NCBI RefSeq assembly: GCF_001405015.1
Contig: NZ_CYZX01000003.1
Location: forward strand, 124,001 to 188,000
From: Clostridium disporicum
GTDB taxonomy: Bacteria; Bacillota; Clostridia; Clostridiales; Clostridiaceae
Direction of reading: 5' to 3'
DNA: 64,000 nt
Position 1 is the stretch's first letter; every line of letters starts with the position of its first letter. The position numbers and the translations under genes are program-made. Under the pieces are notes generated by a model. That model was not told where the DNA came from, ran no database searches, and saw only the letters and a program-made list of their open reading frames with translations. Positions 26,142 to 35,308 of the stretch are shown here, piece by piece.

Positions 26142-27203
26142 CTATTTTGCAGCTTTTGCAGCTTCGATTACAGCAGTAATATATCCTGTTGTATCAGCTA
26201 AAGTACATCCACTTACAGCATCAATAACTTCTTCTGCAGTCTTTCCAGTTACTTCTTCTAATTCAGATATTTTCTTTCCTTCAACGAATTCTTGAATAGC
26301 ATCAAAATTAGCATCTATAGCAACAGTTGAACCTGCTTTTTCTGCCATATTCTTTGAATAGCTTTCTGCATTAGCACGTTTTGAACCTAACACTTTTCCT
26401 TCAGCATAGTTTTCAGCTAAATCAGCATCACTGTTTGCTACTCCTGTAGTAGTATCAGCAGCCATATATTGTAACTCATCAATATATGCTAAAACTACTT
26501 CATCACCATTAACTAATACAGAAGTTATAGTAAAGCTCTTTGTTCCGTGAGCAGCAGAATAAGTTTGTGCTAAAGTTAAATCTTCAACATTACCATCAAA
26601 TTCTACTCCTGTAGTTGAATCTGCTTGTTTTGCAGCTTCTAAAACAGCTTGAATATATCCTGTAGTATCAGCTAAAGTTGCACCTGTTACAGCATCTACA
26701 ACTTCTTCTGCGCTCTTTCCTACTAGCTCTTCTAATTCAGATATTTTCTTACCTTTTACAAAGTCTTGTATAACATCAAAGTTTGTAGCAATTTCTACAG
26801 TTGAACCTGCTTTTTCTGCCATATTCTTTGAATATGTTTCATTATTTTCTCTCTTAGAACCTAATACCTTACCTTCAATTACATTATCAGCCATTCCTTC
26901 ACTATTTGGAACACCTGTTGAAGTATCAGCGCTCATGTATTGGAATTCATCAATATATGCTGAAACTATTTCATCACCACTAACTACAGTAGTTACAACA
27001 GCAAAAGCTTTTGTACCATGTGCAGCAAAGTTAGCTTGACCAATTTTTAAAGTTACTTTCTCAGCTGGTGTTTCTGCTGGAGTTTCAGTTTGAGTATCAT
27101 TTCCGCTTTGAGCAGTTTCATCGTTTCCTTTACTTTGACAACCAACCATTCCTATAATTACAGCAGCTGCTAAACATAAGCTTAAAATTTTTTTTGCTTT
27201 CAT
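26142..27203 (-). CDS. Lipoprotein with two tandem FMN-binding-like repeats
   Basis: This 353-residue secreted lipoprotein starts with KKILSLCLAAAVIIGMVGC, a lipobox signal ending at Cys21, then a Thr/Glu/Pro-rich linker. Two repeats of about 145 residues follow and share most residues: AAHGTK, GDE-V-AYIDE, QYM-ADT-TGV-NS, EGKVLGSKR, YSKNMAEKAGSTV. Each ends with an FMN_bind-like DAV(T/S)G(A/C)TLADTTGY box. In FMN-binding proteins the last Thr of such a box takes covalent FMN from ApbE. The longer frame from 27230 contains the ribosome site GGGGGAG, so the ATG at 27203 is used. It may be a cell-surface electron carrier; no ApbE gene is visible here. Confidence 0.85.
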   Translation of the reverse strand: MKAKKILSLCLAAAVIIGMVGCQSKGNDETAQSGNDTQTETPAETPAEKVTLKIGQANFAAHGTKAFAVVTTVVSGDEIVSAYIDEFQYMSADTSTGVPNSEGMADNVIEGKVLGSKRENNETYSKNMAEKAGSTVEIATNFDVIQDFVKGKKISELEELVGKSAEEVVDAVTGATLADTTGYIQAVLEAAKQADSTTGVEFDGNVEDLTLAQTYSAAHGTKSFTITSVLVNGDEVVLAYIDELQYMAADTTTGVANSDADLAENYAEGKVLGSKRANAESYSKNMAEKAGSTVAIDANFDAIQEFVEGKKISELEEVTGKTAEEVIDAVSGCTLADTTGYITAVIEAAKAAK

Positions 27204-27271
27204 TTTTTCTCCCCCTAAAATATAATACATTTTTGCTTAAATATAGTTGTATTTACTTATATTTCTATTTA

Positions 27272-27300
27272 ATTATATTTGCCATTTACTATTAAGTCAA
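27272..27300 (-). promoter_or_regulatory. Sigma-A promoter of the tandem FMN-binding lipoprotein gene
   Basis: On the minus strand TTGACT (27295-27300) and TATAAT (27272-27277) are 17 bp apart, giving a near-consensus promoter about 65 nt before the start. The gap between this gene and 27450 is otherwise very A/T-rich and holds no gene. Confidence 0.75.
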
Positions 27301-27449
27301 TATTTTTTGTTATATTTTTAACTCTATATTTTTCAGTTATTATTTTAGTAAACTTTTTCTTTTTATATTTATAGTGGTTTATTTTTTTATATAACTATTT
27401 TTTTAAATTCTATTTTGACATTTTTTTATCATTTATTTCGATAAAAAAA

Positions 27450-27497
27450 CTCCTCATTTTACAAAAAACACAATTACTTTTAAGTTAAAATGAGGAG
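27450..27497 (-). terminator. Terminator after the exonuclease gene
   Basis: CTCCTCATTTT (27450-27460) pairs with AAAATGAGGAG (27487-27497), and the minus strand continues with TTTTTTTATCG. It lies about 60 nt downstream of the stop codon. Confidence 0.75.
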
Positions 27498-27555
27498 CAA
27501 TAATAAATATTTATTATCTAAAAACTTTAAATATATTAACCGAAGAGCAATATAA

Positions 27556-28476
27556 TTATTTACATTTAAGTAAAAACTCATCTTCATTCATAATTATTAT
27601 ATTTTGTCCTTTAGCCCTTAAATCAACTGCTTTTCTAAGCTTGATACTCATTTCTTCTCTCTGCAGACTTTCTATATCTTTAGTATTAGTTATTAATATT
27701 GTTGTTTTTTTAGTTACTGAACTACCAATAGAGCCCCCAAGCTTTCTAACTAATCTACTTGCTTCTTCTCTACTCATTGATCCAAGTCCTCCAGTAAACA
27801 CAATTACTTCATCCTTGAAAGCATCAAAATTGTAGTTATCATTTTTTATTTCTCTAGAAAATATTTTACCTGATGTTCTAAGCACTCTTCCCTTTGTAAA
27901 TGATGGTGTATATCCATCTTTATTTACTGTACCTAAAGTAACTCCTATGAACTTTGATATTTCCATTATATCTTTTGTCTCTAACTCCTCTGATATATTA
28001 AGTAGTATATTACTACAAGCAAGAGCATCAGCTAAAGCATCATGGTGATTAAACTCATATCCTAAAAACTTATTTACTGTATTAAGTTTTGCATTATCTA
28101 GTTGTTTATAAAAGTTTCTTGCAAGCTTCATAGTGCATATATAATTAAATTTTGGTGCTTCTATATTATAAAGTTCTAATGTATTTCTTAATACCGACAC
28201 ATCAAAAGATGCATTATGTGCGATTATTAAATTGTCTTCATTAAAATAATGCTTAATTTTATCCCATATCTCATTAAACTCAGGCTCATCTTTTACCATA
28301 GCTGGCCTTATCCCATGAATCCCTATATTTATTGGCATAAATCTCATTTCTTTTGGTTTAATAAGATAGTGTATTTTTTCTACTACCTGTCCACCTTTAA
28401 CAATAACAATCCCTATAGAACAAGGACTATTTCTTTTCTCATTAGCTGTTTCAAAATCTATAGCTACAAAATCCAT
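27556..28476 (-). CDS. DEDDh 3'-5' exonuclease (DnaQ-like) with C-terminal BRCT domain
   Basis: This 306-residue cytosolic nuclease has the three exonuclease motifs: D7-x-E9 in AIDFETAN, the second Asp in AHNASFDVSVL (about 104) and H-x4-D in HHDALADALACS (about 150-160). After a linker, residues about 215-306 form a BRCT domain (DEVIVFTGGLGSMSREEASRLVRKLGGSIGSSVTKKTTILI), as in NAD-dependent ligases. This DnaQ-BRCT fusion is common in clostridia and is likely a DNA repair or RNA/DNA processing enzyme. The exact role is not known. Confidence 0.88.
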   Translation of the reverse strand: MDFVAIDFETANEKRNSPCSIGIVIVKGGQVVEKIHYLIKPKEMRFMPINIGIHGIRPAMVKDEPEFNEIWDKIKHYFNEDNLIIAHNASFDVSVLRNTLELYNIEAPKFNYICTMKLARNFYKQLDNAKLNTVNKFLGYEFNHHDALADALACSNILLNISEELETKDIMEISKFIGVTLGTVNKDGYTPSFTKGRVLRTSGKIFSREIKNDNYNFDAFKDEVIVFTGGLGSMSREEASRLVRKLGGSIGSSVTKKTTILITNTKDIESLQREEMSIKLRKAVDLRAKGQNIIIMNEDEFLLKCK

Positions 28477-28561
28477 CTATTTTCTCCTATAATAACTCAA
28501 TAATTTAACATGTTTATTATACTAGTTTAATCATTATAAAAATATAGTCTTCTAAAAAATA

Positions 28562-28586
28562 AAAAACTGCCAAGCTGGCAGTTTTT
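28562..28586 (-). terminator. Terminator after the GH1 gene bglA
   Basis: Perfect 11-bp arms AAAAACTGCCA and TGGCAGTTTTT enclose a 3-nt loop (AGC) and give a T-tract on either strand. It is 28 nt beyond the GH1 stop codon. Confidence 0.85.
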
Positions 28587-28613
28587 CTTCAAATTCTAAT
28601 TATTAACTCTTAA

Positions 28614-30023
28614 CTATTTTAAGCTTCCACCGTTAGTTGCAATAACTTCTTTATACCAATCAAAGCTTTTCTTTTTATATCTTTCTAATGTACCAGTTCC
28701 ATCATCATTTCTATCAACGTATATGAAACCATATCTCTTTCTTAATTCAGCTGTTGATGCAGATACTAAATCAATACATCCCCAAGTAGTATATCCCATA
28801 AGTTCAACACCATCTTCAATAGCTTCAGCTACTTGAACTAAGTGATCATTTAAATATTGAATTCTGTAATCATCATTAACTGTCTTATTTCCATTTTCAT
28901 CAGTGATTAATTCATCCTTAGCTCCAAGCCCATTTTCAACGATGAATAATGGTTTTTGATATCTATCATAGTAGTAGTTTAATATATATCTTAACCCTTG
29001 AGGATCAATTTGCCATCCCCAATCTGAAGCTTCTAGGTATTGATTTGGTACACCTGCTATTAAGTTTCCTGCACCCTTTTTGTTTAACTCTGGATCTGCA
29101 GTAGCACATGAACTCATGTAGTAGCTGAATGAAATAAAGTCTACTGTATTCTTAAGTATTTCTGCATCTCCTTCTTCAAATTTAATTTCTATATTATTTT
29201 CTTTGAAGTATCTATTCATATATCTTGGATATTCTCCTCTAGCATGGATATCTCCAAAGAATAATGTTCCTCTATCTTCTTGCATTGCTTTTATTATGTC
29301 GCTTGGATTTGGAGTTAATGGATAATTTGGTATTCCAAGAATCATACATCCAATTTTAAATTCTGGATTTATTTCATGACCTATTTTAACAGCTAATGCA
29401 CTTGCAACAAGTTCATGATGCATTGCTTGGTAAAGGTCTTGCTTACTTAATTCCTCTTTTGGTGTTAAAATTCCAGCACTCATGATTGGGAAATGTAATG
29501 CTGAGTTAATTTCATTAAACGTTAACCAATATTTTACTTTATCCTTATATCTTGTAAATACTGTTCTTACATATCTTTCAAAGAATCCTATAAGCCTTCT
29601 ATCTGTCCATCCATTATACTCTCTTGCAAGGTGTAATGGTGTTTCATAATGAGATAAAGTAACAAGTGGCTCTATTCCGTACTTAGCTAATTCATCAAAT
29701 ACATTGTCATAGAATTCTAATCCTTTTTCATTTGGCTCTAAATCATCACCATTAGGGAATATTCTTGACCACGCTATTGACATTCTAAATGTCTTAAATC
29801 CCATTTCAGCAAATAATTTTATATCTTCCTTATATCTATGATAAAAATCTATCCCTATAAGTTTCATATTATCTTCTGTTGGCTCTTCTGTCATTGGTCC
29901 TGTTATACCCTTTGGCAGTAAATCCTGGATTGATAATCCTTTACCATCTTCATTATATGCACCTTCAAATTGGTTTGCAGCAGTAGCTCCACCCCATAAA
30001 AAACCTTCTGGAAATCTATACAT
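28614..30023 (-). CDS. bglA: 6-phospho-beta-glucosidase, GH1 family
   Basis: This 469-residue cytosolic hydrolase cleaves phosphorylated beta-glucosides delivered by the PTS. The acid/base Glu is in WLTFNEIN, and the nucleophile Glu is in LFIVENGLGAKDE. The N-terminal PEGFLWGGATAANQFEGA is the GH1 signature. The longer frame from 30038 places the ribosome site GGAGGA inside the gene, so the ATG at 30023 is preferred. It is directly downstream of the PTS gene in the same transcription unit. A short hairpin lies between the two. It shares only partial identity with the second GH1 gene at 33.8-35.2 kb, so specificities may differ. Confidence 0.92.
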   Translation of the reverse strand: MYRFPEGFLWGGATAANQFEGAYNEDGKGLSIQDLLPKGITGPMTEEPTEDNMKLIGIDFYHRYKEDIKLFAEMGFKTFRMSIAWSRIFPNGDDLEPNEKGLEFYDNVFDELAKYGIEPLVTLSHYETPLHLAREYNGWTDRRLIGFFERYVRTVFTRYKDKVKYWLTFNEINSALHFPIMSAGILTPKEELSKQDLYQAMHHELVASALAVKIGHEINPEFKIGCMILGIPNYPLTPNPSDIIKAMQEDRGTLFFGDIHARGEYPRYMNRYFKENNIEIKFEEGDAEILKNTVDFISFSYYMSSCATADPELNKKGAGNLIAGVPNQYLEASDWGWQIDPQGLRYILNYYYDRYQKPLFIVENGLGAKDELITDENGNKTVNDDYRIQYLNDHLVQVAEAIEDGVELMGYTTWGCIDLVSASTAELRKRYGFIYVDRNDDGTGTLERYKKKSFDWYKEVIATNGGSLK

Positions 30024-30070
30024 TTTAAAATCCTCCATCTATTACTTTTATATAAAACTATCATTTTTAA

Positions 30071-30096
30071 AGGTCTAAGAATTTTTTCTTAGACCT
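30071..30096 (-). terminator. Intercistronic hairpin between bglP and bglA
   Basis: Perfect 10-bp arms AGGTCTAAGA and TCTTAGACCT enclose a 6-nt loop, with only TTTAAAAA after it on the minus strand. It probably reduces or stabilises downstream bglA message rather than fully ending transcription. Confidence 0.5.
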
Positions 30097-30128
30097 CTAA
30101 ACTATTATAAATTTACTTTATTTATCCA

Positions 30129-31991
30129 TTAAATCATAACTGTTAATAAGTCTTCTTCTCTATTTATATCTTTCTTATCTGTTCCTATTATATCTAAGTA
30201 ATTATCAGAGTTAGAAACTATTACCGGTGTAGTTACAGGGTATCCTGCTTCTTTTATTCCCTTTATATCAAACTCTAATAAAACTTGTCCTGCTTTAACT
30301 CTTTCTCCTTGTTTTACTTTAGGAGTAAAGCATTTTCCTTCTAACTGAACTGTATCCATACCAACATGTATTAAAATTTCTGCTCCCTTATCACTTGTAA
30401 TACCTAATGCATGATGTGTTGGGAATAATGTTGTTAATGTACCATCTACTGGAGCAACAACTTTACCTTCTTTTGGTTCTATAGCAACACCTTTTCCTAA
30501 TAACCCTTGTGAAAATACTTCATCTTTAACTTCGCTTAAAGGTAAAACATCTCCTTTAATCGGACTAACTATAACTTCTTGTTTAACTAATGCATCTTTA
30601 TTATCCTTATTTTCTACCTTTTCAACTTTACCATCTGTCATATCTTCTGGGCTTAATTTTGTAAAGTACATTAATAGAAATCCTACAATTAAACCTGCTA
30701 TACTAGCTACAATAATACCTAAGAATGATTTATCTATACCTGATGGTCCTATAAATGTTGGAATTGCAAATATCCCCATTCCACCAACCATGAAAATTTT
30801 TGAACCAAATATACCTAATATTCCACCTGTTACCGCACCACCAATACAGCTTAGTATAAATGGTTTCTTTCTTGGTAATGTAATACCGTAAATAGCTGGC
30901 TCTGTAACACCAAAGAATCCTGAAATAATTGATGGAATACATAATGATTTTAATTTTTTATTTTTAGTTTTTGCCGCTATTGCCATAACTACACCTGTTT
31001 GTGCAAAGCAAACTGCAATTGAAGCTGCTAATATTGGATCGTATCCTAAAACTGCTAAGTTATTCATTGCAAGAGGTACTAATCCCCAATGTAAACCGAA
31101 CATAACGAATACTTGCCAGAATCCACCAATAAATAAACCTGCTAATACTGGACTAAAGTTATAAACTGCTAAAGTTATATCACCTAACCAATTTGAAGCT
31201 ATTGTAGCTACTGGCCCAATTACCATAAATGTTACTGGAACTACTAATAATAAAGTAAGGAATGGTACTATAAAAGTTTTAATAACATCTGGAACAATTT
31301 TCTTAAATAACTTTTCTACTTTTGATGCAAGGAATATGGCTAATATTATTGGAATAACTGTTGATTGATAGCTACTTGATGGCATTACTACTGGAATTCC
31401 AAGGAAGGTTACAGTTGTACCTGCAAGAGCTGTAATTGATGGATAAACCATCGCAGCACCAATTGCCATACCAGTAAATTGATTTAACTTAAACTTCTTA
31501 GCTGCTGTAAATCCTAAGAATATTGGGAAAAAGTTAAATAAACAATCACCTATTGAATTTAGTATTATATAAGTAGAATCTGTTTCTGCTAATAATCCTG
31601 TTGCAATTAATATGGCATTTAATCCTTTAATCATACCTGTAGCACATAATACCCCAAGTACCGGTTGAAAAACACCTGAAATTATATCTATAAACCTATC
31701 GAAAGGCTTCATCTTTTCTTCTGATTCTTCAGAACTTTCTGTTGCAAGTCCTGCTACCTTTACTACATCTGCATAAACGTCTGGTACATGATTACCTATA
31801 ACCACTTGATATTGTCCACCACTTTTAACTACTGTAACAACACCATCCATAGATTTTAATACATCTGTATTTGCTTTATTTTCATCCTTTAATTTGAATC
31901 TTAATCTTGTAACACAATGTGTTAGACTGTTAATGTTACCCTTACCGCCAACATTTTCGATAATATCTTTAGCTAACTTTTCATACTTCAT
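30129..31991 (-). CDS. bglP: PTS beta-glucoside transporter subunit IIBCA
   Basis: This 620-residue membrane permease phosphorylates beta-glucosides as it imports them. The IIB domain at the N-terminus has the phosphocysteine C26 in LTHCVTRLRF. The IIC domain (about residues 100-455) has about 10 spans, with GFWQVFVMFGLHWGLVPL and SGFFGVTEPAIYGITLP. The C-terminal IIA domain (about 480-610) carries the phosphohistidine in EILIHVGMDTVQL. All three are complete. AAAAGGGG lies upstream of the ATG. The leader contains two RAT/terminator switches, so LicT controls expression by antitermination. Confidence 0.95.
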   Translation of the reverse strand: MKYEKLAKDIIENVGGKGNINSLTHCVTRLRFKLKDENKANTDVLKSMDGVVTVVKSGGQYQVVIGNHVPDVYADVVKVAGLATESSEESEEKMKPFDRFIDIISGVFQPVLGVLCATGMIKGLNAILIATGLLAETDSTYIILNSIGDCLFNFFPIFLGFTAAKKFKLNQFTGMAIGAAMVYPSITALAGTTVTFLGIPVVMPSSSYQSTVIPIILAIFLASKVEKLFKKIVPDVIKTFIVPFLTLLLVVPVTFMVIGPVATIASNWLGDITLAVYNFSPVLAGLFIGGFWQVFVMFGLHWGLVPLAMNNLAVLGYDPILAASIAVCFAQTGVVMAIAAKTKNKKLKSLCIPSIISGFFGVTEPAIYGITLPRKKPFILSCIGGAVTGGILGIFGSKIFMVGGMGIFAIPTFIGPSGIDKSFLGIIVASIAGLIVGFLLMYFTKLSPEDMTDGKVEKVENKDNKDALVKQEVIVSPIKGDVLPLSEVKDEVFSQGLLGKGVAIEPKEGKVVAPVDGTLTTLFPTHHALGITSDKGAEILIHVGMDTVQLEGKCFTPKVKQGERVKAGQVLLEFDIKGIKEAGYPVTTPVIVSNSDNYLDIIGTDKKDINREEDLLTVMI

Positions 31992-32124
31992 TATTTACAT
32001 CCCCTTTTCAAAATTATTTTTTTATTTGATTTTCATTAATTTATTTATTAAATTTCCCTAAGTCTAGTAAACGATAACATAATTATTGCTATACTATCTC
32101 TTACTTAACTTGATTTTGTATATA

Positions 32125-32214
32125 AAAAGGCAAGACCAAATAAATAGAATAAATTGATATAAAATCTAACTATTCTACTAAATTTGGTCTCGCCTGCTTT
32201 ACCAGTAACAATCC
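32125..32214 (-). promoter_or_regulatory. RAT-1 antiterminator and overlapping terminator before bglP
   Basis: Minus-strand GGATTGTTACTGGTAAAGCA and GGCGAGACC (32186-32214) match the LicT/SacY-type ribonucleic antiterminator. The terminator arms AGGCAAGACCAAAT (32128-32141) and ATTTGGTCTCGCCT (32182-32195) overlap the RAT and end in TTTTT. Without LicT the terminator forms and bglP is off; with active LicT the RAT forms and transcription continues. Confidence 0.9.
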
Positions 32215-32277
32215 GTATTAAATTTTCTTTATTTTATCTTAACTTGTTTTACTTTAGTTAAACTTACATTTAAATAT

Positions 32278-32363
32278 AAAAAAACCTCAATTAATCAAAA
32301 TAGATCAAATACAAATCTATTCTCATTAATTAAGGTCTCGCCTGGTCGAACCAGTAACAATCA
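32278..32363 (-). promoter_or_regulatory. RAT-2 antiterminator and overlapping terminator, upstream of RAT-1
   Basis: Minus-strand TGATTGTTACTGGTTCGACC and AGGCGAGACC (32334-32363) form a second RAT. Its terminator is an AACCTCAATTAATCA / AATTAAGGT-type hairpin that ends in a seven-T tract (32278-32284). It lies upstream of RAT-1 on the same leader, so polymerase must pass two LicT-dependent switches before bglP. Confidence 0.85.
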
Positions 32364-32395
32364 CATATTCATCTGTGAACATTTAACTTACCTTT

Positions 32396-32424
32396 ATTTT
32401 ATATGATTCTGTAAAGCTTGTCAA
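32396..32424 (-). promoter_or_regulatory. Consensus promoter of the bglP leader, with cre-like sequence
   Basis: On the minus strand TTGACA (32419-32424) and TAAAAT (32396-32401) are 17 bp apart. The string TGACAAGCTTTACA over the -35 matches a CcpA cre box except for the central CG, so carbon catabolite repression is possible but unproven. Confidence 0.75.
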
Positions 32425-32464
32425 TACTTTTATAAAATATTTTTATTTTACAGTTTATCTTTTA

Positions 32465-32509
32465 TTTAAAACAAACTCCTATAAAACTCTATAAGGAGCT
32501 TGTTTTAAA
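32465..32509 (-). terminator. Hairpin after licT
   Basis: TTTAAAACAAACTCCT (32465-32480) pairs with AGGAGCTTGTTTTAAA (32494-32509), with one mismatch. There is no good T-tract on the minus strand, so some licT transcript may read into bglP. Confidence 0.5.
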
Positions 32510-32536
32510 CTTTCTTTAGTTACTCTAACTAAAAAA

Positions 32537-33367
32537 CTATTTGCTAGTAATTCTTTGTACATGCAGCGTTAAATATAATTTTTCTTCATCATCTAATTCT
32601 ACATTCAAGTATTTTTCAATCTTAAGCATACAGTTATATGCATCTTCATATTTCATCTTAACTTGTTTTAATAAAAAATCATCATTTTTAGGTTCAATCT
32701 TATCTTTTCGATTTAACCTTTGAAAGAAAAATCTCAAGTGGGTTACAAATCTTTCATAGCTTAATGACTTCTCATCAAGGCTTATATTATACGTATATCT
32801 TACTATGTTTAATATATCTTGAACCATCTTAGCCTGTTTTGCAACATCCTGAACCTTGTCACTATTTTTATTAACTTGTGCATTTATTAGATGAAGAGCA
32901 ATATTCCCTGCTTCATCTTCAGGTAGTTCAACTTCTAGTTCATCTTTTATAAATTCAAGAGCTTTTTGTCCAACAGCATACTCCTTAGGATAAAACTTTT
33001 TAATCTCCCATATTATTACGTTAGGTCTATTGAAACCTTCCTTTTGAAGTTTTAAAACATTATATATATGGTCTGTTAATGTAACATATATATAATCATT
33101 TAGTGATCCATTTAATATATTTTTAGCATATTCAATAATATCATAGCAAAGTGATACTACATCTGGTTCAACATCCTCTAGTAAAAGCTTAAATCTTTCA
33201 GATGCTTCCTTTTCTTTTAATATAAATGTCTTTTCTACTTTAGATTGGTCTAAAATCTCACCAACACTCATTTTAAATGCAATTCCACATCCCATAGCAA
33301 CAACTTCGCGGTTAGCCGAATCCTTAGCTACTACAGCGTTGTTATTAAATATTTTCTTTATTATCAT
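32537..33367 (-). CDS. licT: LicT/BglG family transcription antiterminator
   Basis: This 276-residue protein binds RAT RNA and prevents termination. The N-terminal RNA-binding CAT domain (MIIKKIFNNNAVVAKD, 1-55) is followed by PRD1 (about 65-170) and PRD2 (about 171-276). The PRDs carry the histidines that PTS proteins phosphorylate (for example in SLCYDIIEYA, VTLTDHIYNVL and LPEDEAGNIALHLIN). The frame can begin at 33382, but GGAGAGGATTAGC precedes the ATG at 33367. RATs lie both in its own leader and before bglP, so it controls itself and the transporter. Confidence 0.93.
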   Translation of the reverse strand: MIIKKIFNNNAVVAKDSANREVVAMGCGIAFKMSVGEILDQSKVEKTFILKEKEASERFKLLLEDVEPDVVSLCYDIIEYAKNILNGSLNDYIYVTLTDHIYNVLKLQKEGFNRPNVIIWEIKKFYPKEYAVGQKALEFIKDELEVELPEDEAGNIALHLINAQVNKNSDKVQDVAKQAKMVQDILNIVRYTYNISLDEKSLSYERFVTHLRFFFQRLNRKDKIEPKNDDFLLKQVKMKYEDAYNCMLKIEKYLNVELDDEEKLYLTLHVQRITSK

Positions 33368-33502
33368 GCTAATCCTCTCCATCTTACTTGCCGAATTTAA
33401 ATTACCATTAACTTACTCTTCTGTTATATATAATATTATCATGTTTTAAGCTTATATTTCAATCCAACTTCCATTAAATAACATATATATTATTGTAAAA
33501 TT

Positions 33503-33588
33503 AAAAAAAGACCTCAACTAATCAATAGAGAAAGACTAATTCTCTACTCATTAACTAAGGTCTCGCCTGATCGAACCAGTAACAATCA
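33503..33588 (-). promoter_or_regulatory. RAT-3 antiterminator and terminator in the licT leader
   Basis: Minus-strand TGATTGTTACTGGTTCGATC and AGGCGAGACC (33559-33588) match the RAT, with 29 of 30 positions like RAT-2. The overlapping terminator pairs AGACCTCAACTAAT with a sequence near 33545-33563 and ends in TTTTTTT (33503-33509). It lies about 135 nt before the licT start, so LicT would autoregulate. Confidence 0.88.
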
Positions 33589-33620
33589 CATATTGACTTA
33601 TAAACTTTTAATTCGTTTAC

Positions 33621-33650
33621 ATTGTAATATTTTTTCTTACAGCTTGTCAA
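33621..33650 (-). promoter_or_regulatory. Promoter of licT with adjacent cre-like box
   Basis: TTGACA (33645-33650) and TACAAT (33621-33626) are 18 bp apart on the minus strand. The next bases, TGTAAACGAATTAA, match 12 of 14 positions of a CcpA cre site, just downstream of the -10. The stretch between RAT-3 and licT and that from here to the second GH1 gene contain no other gene. Confidence 0.7.
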
Positions 33651-33798
33651 TACTTTTTTAACTAGTTTTAGTTATATTTTAACCAAAATATTTCCTTTAA
33701 AAATTTATATAATATACGGTATTTACTAAGGTACATTATATATAGAATCTATTATTTCTAATAAACCTGTACCTATGTAAATACCTCTTAAAAGAATA

Positions 33799-35235
33799 TT
33801 ATTCTAAATCATCTCCATTAGAAGCTATAACCTTTTTAAACCAATCAAACGAGTCCTTTTTACTTCTTTCTAAAGTCCCTTTGCCTTCATTATCTCTATC
33901 TACGTATATAAATCCGTAACGTTTCTTCATTTCTCCTGTAGTAAATGATACACAGTCAATACATCCCCATGGAGTATATCCCATTAAATCTACACCATCT
34001 TCTTCTACTGCAATTTTCATTTGCTCAATATGAGCTTTTAAATAATCTATTCTATATTGATCATGACATGAACCATCTTCTTCCTTCACATCAATAGCTC
34101 CAAATCCATTTTCAACTATAAATAATGGTAACTCATATCTTTCATAGAACATATTTAAAGCATAACGTAATCCTTCTGGATCAATTGCCCATCCCCAATC
34201 AGATACTTTTATAAATGGATTATCTACAGAGTGCTCTCTTGAACCATCTGTAATAGTAGAAGTATCTCTATGAGCAGTTGAATCAACAGTATTACTCATA
34301 TAATAACTAAAACCAATATAATCAACAGTTCCTTCTTTTAATGCCTTCTTATCATCTTCAGTTATCTCTACATTGAATCCTTTTCTTTCAAACATCTTTA
34401 ATGCATAAGCTGGATAATGTCCTCTTACTTGTACATCACAGAAGAAAAATCTATCATGCATAGCTTGCTGAGCTAAAACCATATCAGCTGGTCTGCAGCT
34501 AAATGGATATATTGGAACCATAGCTATCATATTTCCTATTTTAAATTCAGGGTTAATTTCATGTCCAACTTTTACAGCTAAGGCACTTGCTACTAATGTA
34601 TGATGTCCACATATATACATTGCTTCTTCTGGGTTTTCATAATTTCCAAAATGTGCTCCTGAGTTAGTCCATCCAAATATATCATTTTTATAGTTCATTT
34701 GGTTATTTATCTCATTAAAAGTCATCCAATACTTAACTTTATCTTTATATCTTTCAAAACAAACCTTTGCAAATTTAACAAATAAGTCAATTGTTTCACG
34801 ACTCATAAATCCGCCATATTCCTTAGCAATATGATATGGCATTTCAAAATGACTTAATGTAATAACTGGTTCTATACCGTACTTTAATAATTCATCGAAA
34901 ACATTATCATAGAACTTTAATCCTTCTTCATTTGGCTCATTTTCAATCCCTAATGGAAATATACGAGTCCAAGCTATAGAAGTTCTAAAACATTTAAATC
35001 CAAGCTCTGCAAATAATGCTATATCCTCTTTATATCTTCCATAAAAATCTATTCCAACATGATTAGGATAGTAATTTCCTTCAACTACACCATCAGTAAT
35101 TACTCTTGGTACTCCATGAGCTCCTGCTGTCATAACATCAGCTACTGATAAACCTTTAGATGTATTTAATACTCCACCTTCAAATTGATGTGCAGCTAAA
35201 GCTCCACCCCATAAAAAATCTTTACCTAATGACAT
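33799..35235 (-). CDS. 6-phospho-beta-glucosidase, GH1 family (second copy)
   Basis: This 478-residue cytosolic enzyme carries the GH1 signature GKDFLWGGALAAHQFEGG. The acid/base Glu is in WMTFNEINNQ and the nucleophile Glu is in PLFIVENGFGAID. It differs clearly from bglA at 28.6 kb, so it is a paralogue rather than a recent duplicate. GGAGGAG precedes the ATG. It has its own promoter (35309-35336), with no RAT, and faces away from an RpiR regulator gene. It is therefore probably RpiR-controlled and uses other phospho-beta-glycosides. Confidence 0.93.
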   Translation of the reverse strand: MSLGKDFLWGGALAAHQFEGGVLNTSKGLSVADVMTAGAHGVPRVITDGVVEGNYYPNHVGIDFYGRYKEDIALFAELGFKCFRTSIAWTRIFPLGIENEPNEEGLKFYDNVFDELLKYGIEPVITLSHFEMPYHIAKEYGGFMSRETIDLFVKFAKVCFERYKDKVKYWMTFNEINNQMNYKNDIFGWTNSGAHFGNYENPEEAMYICGHHTLVASALAVKVGHEINPEFKIGNMIAMVPIYPFSCRPADMVLAQQAMHDRFFFCDVQVRGHYPAYALKMFERKGFNVEITEDDKKALKEGTVDYIGFSYYMSNTVDSTAHRDTSTITDGSREHSVDNPFIKVSDWGWAIDPEGLRYALNMFYERYELPLFIVENGFGAIDVKEEDGSCHDQYRIDYLKAHIEQMKIAVEEDGVDLMGYTPWGCIDCVSFTTGEMKKRYGFIYVDRDNEGKGTLERSKKDSFDWFKKVIASNGDDLE

Positions 35236-35308
35236 ATACTCTCCTCCAAATCTATAAAAACATCTCTAAATAAAACCTTAGAAATATTTTATCGCCTCTT
35301 GTAGTTTC

